Origin: UBA6168 sp964508135
Lineage (GTDB): Bacteria > Bacteroidota > Bacteroidia > Chitinophagales > Saprospiraceae
Assembly: GCA_964508135.1 (NCBI GenBank)
Contig: CAZDSU010000016.1
Coordinates: forward strand, 1-64,000
Direction: 5' to 3'
DNA length: 64,000 nt
Part shown: piece by piece, positions 58,990-64,000 of the stretch
Layout: every line of letters begins with the position of its first letter
How positions within the stretch are numbered: position 1 is the stretch's first letter
Program-made: the position numbers and the translations under genes
Notes under the pieces: generated by a model
Database searches by the model: none
What the model was told of the DNA's origin: nothing
What the model saw: the letters and a program-made list of their open reading frames with translations, nothing else

Positions 58990-60624
58990 ATGGATATTGA
59001 CCAACACAGCCTTGGTTTGCAAAAAACAGACATAAAACACCTCGCCTTACTTGCCTTGGCATGGGTGGCGGCCATGATTGCCATCAACCCGACGGGCAAT
59101 TTCCCGCTCAACGACGACTGGGCCTACGCCAAGGACGTCTGGTACCTGTCCGAGCAAAGCATTTTGAAACTGGACGACTGGCCCGCCATGACCCGCCTGA
59201 CCCAAATCTTTTGGGGAGCTGGCGTTTGCAAGGTTTTGGGGTTCTCGCACGAGGCACTGCGCTACTCGACCATGTTGCTCGGCTTCGCCGGTCTGGTGGC
59301 CGCTTGGTTCATCTTCCTCGAAATGGGCGCAAGCCGTCGGTTGGCCACGCTAGGCACGGCGGTGCTGATGTTCAACCCGATGTACTTTTCCCTTTCGGCC
59401 ACGTTCATGACCGACGTACCGTTCTTGGCGCTGTTCCTCTGGTCCATTTATTTTTTCCTAAAATCGGCCAATTCGGGCAAGCTGCGGCACGTAGTTTGGG
59501 CCACGGTGTTCACGCTGCTTGCGACCCTCGTGCGCCAAATGGGCATGGCCGGACCGTTGGCCTTCGCTGCCGTTTGGTTGTACCGACAGGGGGTCAACTG
59601 GCGCTCGCTGGCCGTGGCGCTGACCCCGCTGGCGCTGGCCGTGGCCGCCTACATTGGCTTCACGAAATGGTACGAAGTGACGCAGGGGCTGCCCGAATCC
59701 TACGGTAGCCTCGGCAAATTGGCCAAGCGTTTTGGCGACAAAGGTTTCTTTTGGGAATGTTTAAAAAGAATCGGGTTGCTACTGTTTTACCTCGGTTTTT
59801 TCCTCTCTCCCGTGACCGTTCTGTTGCTCCGCCGCCATTTGAGAAGCGCAAACACCGCCCTGCGCTGGTGGACGGCGGGCATCACGCTCGTGCTGGCCGT
59901 GACGTTTTTCTTTGCTTGGAAACATTACCCGCTGGGCAACATGGTTTACAACCTCGGCCTCGGCCCAAAAACCTTGAAGGACGCGGCATTTTGGTTGAAC
60001 GTCTCCCCCATGTTGAGCAACAGCGCCTTGAATGCCACGAAAATGGTGGGCGTCATTTTGGGCGTCATTTTTCTACTCAACCTGGTGCCGAGCGTGGTCA
60101 GAGGCTTCAAAGTGGCAGGAACGGCAAGGGTTCAGGCGGTCTTCATCTGGACTTTTTTAGTGGCCTACACAGGGTTCCTGCTCACCGAACTGTACTTCCT
60201 CGACCGCTACCACATGGTGCTGGTACCCTTCCTGCTGGCCGTTCTGGTGCAGGGGCATGATTTTGTTTTTGGCAAAAGACAGGTGGTCGCCGCTGGCATT
60301 TTCCTTGTACTCATGGCCGGGTATGCCACCACTGGCACGCACGATTATATCAGTTGGAACCGGGCAAGATGGCGGGCGCTCGACTATTTGACCAAAGAAA
60401 AGGGTGTGAAGCCCAACCAAATTGACGGCGGTTTCGAGTTCAACGGCTGGTACAAGCCCGGCCCCAAGGACAACGGCCCCTGGAAAAGCTGGTGGTGGGT
60501 GGACAAGGACGAGTACGTGGTCGCCTTCGGTGATATCCGAGTGTTCACGAAGCAAAAGGGCTTCCCTTTCGAGCGCTGGCTGCCGCCGGGGGTGGACAGC
60601 GTGTACGTGCTGAAACATGATTGA
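58990..60624 (+). CDS. GT39-like membrane glycosyltransferase
   Basis: A 544-residue integral membrane protein with about 11-12 helices. The N-terminal loop FPLNDDWAYAKDVWYLSE carries the acidic pair expected of ArnT/PMT-type GT-C enzymes, which transfer sugars from polyprenyl phosphate donors to proteins or lipids on the periplasmic side. The C-terminal soluble part (WKSWWWVDKDEYVVAF) is short. The acceptor is unknown. The start at 58990 is the Met just before IDQHSLG; a longer frame starting at 58822 is made of repeat G. It stands alone, with the beta-lactamase-fold gene downstream. Confidence 0.8.
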   Translation: MDIDQHSLGLQKTDIKHLALLALAWVAAMIAINPTGNFPLNDDWAYAKDVWYLSEQSILKLDDWPAMTRLTQIFWGAGVCKVLGFSHEALRYSTMLLGFAGLVAAWFIFLEMGASRRLATLGTAVLMFNPMYFSLSATFMTDVPFLALFLWSIYFFLKSANSGKLRHVVWATVFTLLATLVRQMGMAGPLAFAAVWLYRQGVNWRSLAVALTPLALAVAAYIGFTKWYEVTQGLPESYGSLGKLAKRFGDKGFFWECLKRIGLLLFYLGFFLSPVTVLLLRRHLRSANTALRWWTAGITLVLAVTFFFAWKHYPLGNMVYNLGLGPKTLKDAAFWLNVSPMLSNSALNATKMVGVILGVIFLLNLVPSVVRGFKVAGTARVQAVFIWTFLVAYTGFLLTELYFLDRYHMVLVPFLLAVLVQGHDFVFGKRQVVAAGIFLVLMAGYATTGTHDYISWNRARWRALDYLTKEKGVKPNQIDGGFEFNGWYKPGPKDNGPWKSWWWVDKDEYVVAFGDIRVFTKQKGFPFERWLPPGVDSVYVLKHD

Positions 60625-60675
60625 GGTATTGGGGTATTGGGATATTGGGTTATTGAGTTATTGGGTTATTGGGTT
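60621..60675. repeat. GGGTTATT-unit tandem repeat
   Basis: Tandem GGTATTGGGGTATTGGGATA and GGGTTATTGAGTTATTGGG units just after the GT39-like stop codon. They match those at 10907 and 46428, but no mirrored arm follows here. Confidence 0.6.
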
Positions 60676-60750
60676 CGAGGCTTGTTTCAGCGCAATCCAT
60701 TGACGATGCCAGCCGTTTTAACTTTTTTCAAAATTGCTACCTTCGCTCGT

Positions 60751-61959
60751 ATGAACAACATTCAACGAATCTGCTCAATCTTGCTTGGACTGCTGCTGCT
60801 CGCAGCCTGCTCACAGACAGACCGAACGGCACCGATGGGGGCATCACTTCGGCCAACCCCTCCCCCACTCGACCCAAACATGGAGGCTTTCCTGAAAGAT
60901 TTCCACCGCTTTTTTGAGGATTCGATGATTTTGACCAAAACACCCGGCGCTGCCGTGGTGGTGGTGAAGGACGGCCAAGTCGTGTTCTTCCACGGCTACG
61001 GCGTCAGGGCCGAGGGGCGTCCCGAACCAGTGGACGAGCACACGGTTTTCAGGATTGGCTCGCTGTCGAAGGGCTTTGCGGGCATCCTGACGGGACTGCT
61101 GGTGGACGAAGGCAAGCTGAAATGGCACGAAAAAGTGCAAGACCGCCTACCAGACTTCAACATGAAAGACCCCGAACAGGCGCAACGGCTCGAAATCAGG
61201 CATTTGCTCACGCAAACAACGGGGCTGCCCTACCACTCATTTTCCAATTTGATTGAAAATGGGTTTGACCAAAATTATGTCATGACGCAGTTTCCGTTGG
61301 CAAGGCTGGCTGGTAGGGAAGGCGAGTATTTCAGCTACCAGAACGCCGCTTTTTGCCTCATCGAGCCTATTTTACAATCGGCCTCGGGCAAGCCGTACAA
61401 CGAACTTTTGGTGGAAAAAATCTTCCGTCCGGTGGGCATGGCCAATGCTTCCTGCGATTACGAAAGCATGGTAAACAGCCCCAACCACGCCCTGCCGCAC
61501 CGGTGGCGTGGCAATGGTTGGGTGGCCGATTCCATCACGCACCGCTACTACAATTTCGCCGCCGCCGGGGGCGTCAATGCCAGCATCAGCGACATGGGCG
61601 AGTGGCTGAAGGCGCTGCTCGGCCACAAACCAGAGGCCGTGCCCGCCGATGTGCTGAAGGATGTCTTCACCCCGGTCATCGGCACGGGGCTGGAGCGGCC
61701 CGTGCTTCGGGGCTTCATTGACCGGGACTCTGCCTTCTACGCCAAGGGCTGGCGCATCCTCGAACACGGCGGCGACACGCTGGTGTACCACGCCGGCTAC
61801 GTCAACAACTTCCACAGTGAAATCGCCCTGAACCGCCGGGACGGCATCGGCATCTGCGTGCTGTTCAACGCCACCTCGCCGATGTCGGGGAAGTGCATTG
61901 CCGCATTTTTTAGAAGGTGGGAGAAGGTGCGGGGGAAGATGGAGCCGCCGCAGTCGTGA
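60751..61959 (+). CDS. Beta-lactamase-fold serine hydrolase lipoprotein (class C-like)
   Basis: A 402-residue lipoprotein (signal ILLGLLLLAAC, Cys at about 20). The penicillin-binding/class C beta-lactamase fold is shown by SxxK in GSLSKGF (about 106-109), YxN in FSYQNAAF and, instead of KTG, HAG in VYHAGYVNN. Members include D-Ala carboxypeptidases and esterases; the HxG variant is common in the esterase-like group. It would act in the periplasm. A TACCTTCG -7-like motif lies at 60738-60745, directly before the start. The 3' end overlaps a dehydrogenase remnant on the other strand. Confidence 0.88.
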   Translation: MNNIQRICSILLGLLLLAACSQTDRTAPMGASLRPTPPPLDPNMEAFLKDFHRFFEDSMILTKTPGAAVVVVKDGQVVFFHGYGVRAEGRPEPVDEHTVFRIGSLSKGFAGILTGLLVDEGKLKWHEKVQDRLPDFNMKDPEQAQRLEIRHLLTQTTGLPYHSFSNLIENGFDQNYVMTQFPLARLAGREGEYFSYQNAAFCLIEPILQSASGKPYNELLVEKIFRPVGMANASCDYESMVNSPNHALPHRWRGNGWVADSITHRYYNFAAAGGVNASISDMGEWLKALLGHKPEAVPADVLKDVFTPVIGTGLERPVLRGFIDRDSAFYAKGWRILEHGGDTLVYHAGYVNNFHSEIALNRRDGIGICVLFNATSPMSGKCIAAFFRRWEKVRGKMEPPQS

Positions 61960-62071
61960 ACAGGTCGCCCATGCCCGTCAGAGCGGTTTCGCTTTGCACG
62001 AAGTGGATGTCAATCGCCTTCAGTGCTTCACTCATGCGGATGATGTGGTACGTATGAAAAACGGCATCAGT
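61910..62071 (-). pseudogene. Remnant C-terminus of a molybdopterin-type aldehyde/xanthine dehydrogenase
   Basis: The frame from 62071 to the stop at 61910 reads TDAVFHTYHIIRMSEALKAI, then DIHFVQSETALTGMGDL, then an Ala/Pro/Ser-rich tail. This matches the C-terminal stretch of IorB-like molybdopterin subunits (FH.Y.IIRM.E.P.IDIHFV.SE.PTGMGEP). Nothing upstream continues the domain: the next gene ends within it. It is about 54 codons of a 700-800-residue protein, so it is a degraded fragment. Confidence 0.5.
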
Positions 62072-62840
62072 CGGCGATGACGGGATTGCGCTTGTCCTTG
62101 TTCAAAAAATACCTGTACCCAATCGTGGCACCAAGATAAGATGCCCTGAAATTCACCACTCTTTGGAGCGAACCATAGCCTTGCGCATAGGAAGTGTAGG
62201 TGTGAACATAATTGGTGATAAGCCCAATGTTGTGTAGCAGCAAAAAGGTAAAATACTGTGGGTGCCGCCTAGCGTTTTTCGTTGCCCTCCAGGCAAGCCC
62301 TCCCCCATATTGGAAGCCAACAGTATAGCCGGTTTTGTATTCGGATTTGGTCAATTTCAGGCTATACCCTTGCCCGCCCCAGCCTCCAAGATTCGTATAC
62401 ACATCACGGTTATAACCGAACTGTAAGCCTAACATGGGCTGAAAAATAAGCCGCTTGCTGAGGTCTATGTCGAGCGAAAACCTTATGGGGACGCATTGAA
62501 AACCAAAGCCAGTCCCTTTATATATCCCATGGCGTCTGCCTCCTTCAACAGTGTCATAAACCAGTTTCTTCAAGTTTTCGATTACCTCAATACCGATTTC
62601 GTTGTTTTCGTAGCCCGCCTCAATGGAAAGCCGATTTGGAAATTTAAGGCCAATGGCCAACCCCGTGTTCGGTCCGTAAAAAAACCTCGTCCTAAAATAT
62701 TGGGAATACTCACCTGCATCCTTTATATTGCTCATCCCTGCAGTGACGCCGCCTCTTACCTGAAAGTAAATAGCGGTTTGCGAAAAGCAGGTTAGGATGA
62801 GGAAAGTCCAGGCAATAAAAATGGCTATGAGCTTTTTCAT
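62067..62840 (-). CDS. Outer-membrane beta-barrel protein (porin/PorT-like family)
   Basis: A 257-residue exported protein with a signal peptide (KLIAIFIAWTFLILTCFSQ). The remainder consists of alternating amphipathic strands with aromatic belts (GLAIGLKFPNRLSIEAGYE; RLIFQPMLGLQFGYN; YLGATIGYRYFLNK), as in small outer-membrane beta-barrels of the OMP_b-brl/PorT class in Bacteroidota. Its specific function is unknown. The start at 62840 opens the signal peptide; a 4-codon longer frame exists. Its 3' end overlaps the dehydrogenase remnant by 5 bp. Confidence 0.75.
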   Translation of the reverse strand: MKKLIAIFIAWTFLILTCFSQTAIYFQVRGGVTAGMSNIKDAGEYSQYFRTRFFYGPNTGLAIGLKFPNRLSIEAGYENNEIGIEVIENLKKLVYDTVEGGRRHGIYKGTGFGFQCVPIRFSLDIDLSKRLIFQPMLGLQFGYNRDVYTNLGGWGGQGYSLKLTKSEYKTGYTVGFQYGGGLAWRATKNARRHPQYFTFLLLHNIGLITNYVHTYTSYAQGYGSLQRVVNFRASYLGATIGYRYFLNKDKRNPVIAD

Positions 62841-62920
62841 GAATGTATGCATTAGGAAAGGTTATGGAAAATAGAGAAAGAAACCTTAAAGTGCGATATT
62901 GGAGGTACTTGGAGAATGAA

Positions 62921-62952
62921 CGAAGCCGATGAGAGAAAACTCATCGGCTTCG
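62921..62952 (-). terminator. Stem-loop downstream of the right-edge gene
   Basis: CGAAGCCGATGAG (62921-62933) mirrors CTCATCGGCTTCG (62940-62952), 56 bp past the stop of the 63008 gene on the minus strand. It has no strong T-run, so it is a likely but not certain terminator. Confidence 0.55.
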
Positions 62953-63007
62953 AGGTTTTAACAAAATCTGCTGGCGCAGTAAATAAGACTGCCATATTAT
63001 ATGGTAC

Positions 63008-64000
63008 TCACTCCCCCACCCCATACATCAAATCCTTCAACCTCGACCCCTGTATCTCCGGCAGGTTGTAGGTGTTGTTGAACTTTTCGATGGTAGAGCT
63101 GATGTCCGTTTTTAGCTCCGCATACTGACTGGGAAGCTGCGCCTGGCAGGCACCTTCGTTCTGGTAGGTGTTCACGATATGGTCGAACTTCTGGTAGTAC
63201 TGCGTGCCCTGCCCGATGAAGTTGCTGTACTTCGTGATGAAATCGGAGACCCGTTGCGTGGCAAACTCGATGTTTACCAGGTCTTTGCTGGAAGCAAGCA
63301 CTGGCCCGTCACCATTGGACAGACCGCTTTCGAGCGCTTCCATTTTTTCATCCAATTTATCAAAAAGCGCTTCCCAATTGTCCGAATTTCGGCATTCCTC
63401 CAAGGAAATATGGTAGCCAACCGCCTTGGCATAGTCGGCAAACAGGCGCTGGCAATCTTGCAGGAGCGTCTGGTTGGCGTTTTTCAAAAACTCGGTCTCG
63501 TTGCGGATGATGCCGAGGTCGGCGTTCATGCGCACCGTGAAATCGAGGATACAGGCGATTTTCTCCGCTTCGGCTTCCTTCACTTCCGAGCTACTCTCGC
63601 CCATCAGCAGCCCAACGAGCATGAAGGTGGCCGAAACGAGCGGGTTCGATTCGAGCAGGGAAGGCAGCTTGAGCGAATACCGGCGGTTCTTGTTTTTCTC
63701 AATCATTTCCTTTGCTTTCGCAAACTCAGGGTACGAGTTCGGGTTGCTCAAAGTGTTGATGTTTTGGTAAGTGTGCAGCCCGGTGAAGTGGTGGTCGAGG
63801 CCAAGGATTTTCTCGTAGATCACCCGAATGAGGTCAACGCCCTTGCGGTAGCGGATTTTCAGCATCGAGACATCGGACTGTTCTTCGAGTAGAGCCTGGG
63901 CCTCCATGAGGCGAAGTTTTGTTTCCAATGCTTTCTGAAACTTGCGCTTGTTGTGGCCAGCGTGGGCAGCCAGTTGGAGGTTTACGGCTTCCAATTGGGC
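63008..64000 (-). CDS. Unrecognised helical protein, truncated at the right edge
   Basis: At least 330 residues of a protein whose start lies beyond the window; the frame is open through base 64000. It is rich in charged amphipathic helices (RRYSLKLPSLLESNPL; KLDEKMEALESGLSNGD; DISSTIEKFNNTYNLPE) with one hydrophobic patch (LVSATFMLVGLLMG). No catalytic motif or family name is recognised. A cytosolic, coiled-coil-like structural or regulatory protein is possible. The stop at 63008 is followed by a hairpin. Confidence 0.7.
   Translation of the reverse strand, partial: AQLEAVNLQLAAHAGHNKRKFQKALETKLRLMEAQALLEEQSDVSMLKIRYRKGVDLIRVIYEKILGLDHHFTGLHTYQNINTLSNPNSYPEFAKAKEMIEKNKNRRYSLKLPSLLESNPLVSATFMLVGLLMGESSSEVKEAEAEKIACILDFTVRMNADLGIIRNETEFLKNANQTLLQDCQRLFADYAKAVGYHISLEECRNSDNWEALFDKLDEKMEALESGLSNGDGPVLASSKDLVNIEFATQRVSDFITKYSNFIGQGTQYYQKFDHIVNTYQNEGACQAQLPSQYAELKTDISSTIEKFNNTYNLPEIQGSRLKDLMYGVGE

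Overview
The window looks like chromosomal DNA of a Bacteroidota member, most likely from the Saprospiria side (for example Saprospiraceae). The evidence: three secreted proteins end in type A type-IX-secretion sorting domains, the -7 promoter motifs read TAnnTTTG, the ribosomal order is rpmB-rpmG-DUF4295-ftsY, and there is a hybrid one-protein two-component system, a DUF1684 protein and a fused hisIE. Most genes are moderately GC-rich. The left-edge ATPase gene and the area around 39.1-40.6 kb are clearly AT-richer. The species assignment is inference.

Layout. 0-6.4 kb: an AT-rich P-loop ATPase, a small lipoprotein, a GNAT acetyltransferase, a lipid-linked polysaccharide flippase, a MATE exporter and a PagL-like outer-membrane protein. 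6.9-17.2 kb: an OmpA/TSP3 outer-membrane protein and an NlpE-like lipoprotein that share an upstream block, a 1,386-residue hybrid sensor/AraC regulator and an SSS-type sodium symporter. 17.5-28.2 kb: Uma2, a MoxR/ChlI-like ATPase, DUF1684, a very large secreted metalloprotease, an epimerase, an orphan SPPY methyltransferase and a SulP permease. 28.4-36.5 kb: the full histidine operon in the order leader-G-D-C-B-HA-F-IE. 36.5-43.9 kb: a sterol-desaturase-like enzyme, a CorC/HlyC membrane protein, an unrecognised protein, a zinc-ribbon protein, an M15 peptidase and an M14 carboxypeptidase. 44.2-47.6 kb: rplU, rpmA, ftsY, DUF4295, rpmG, rpmB and a tRNA-Arg. 47.7-64 kb: a subtilase, a BtuF-like protein, a cNMP/CBS/DUF294 signalling protein, BrkB, LptF/G, a tRNA-Arg gene split by a group I intron, ung, lolD, a GT39-like protein, a beta-lactamase-fold hydrolase, a dehydrogenase remnant, a beta-barrel protein and a truncated gene at the right edge.

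Three features stand out. First, the histidine operon is preceded by a classical attenuator: a 23-residue leader peptide with five His codons, an antiterminator pairing and a strong terminator. Second, a tRNA-Arg(UCU) gene carries a 355-nt ORF-less group I intron with recognisable P3, P7, P8 and terminal G. Third, the window is full of short palindromic repeats of at least eight families. They sit directly upstream of start codons, between cistrons, and in frame inside genes (hisC, hisD, hisH-hisA, hisIE, the sensor kinase, the BtuF-like protein), where they encode extra peptide segments. One palindrome fuses hisH to hisA as a single open frame. Several share a short core but have perfectly mirrored, locus-specific outer arms of 36-41 bp, an unusual design that suggests an active inverted-duplication process. 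No transposase, CRISPR array or rRNA gene was seen.
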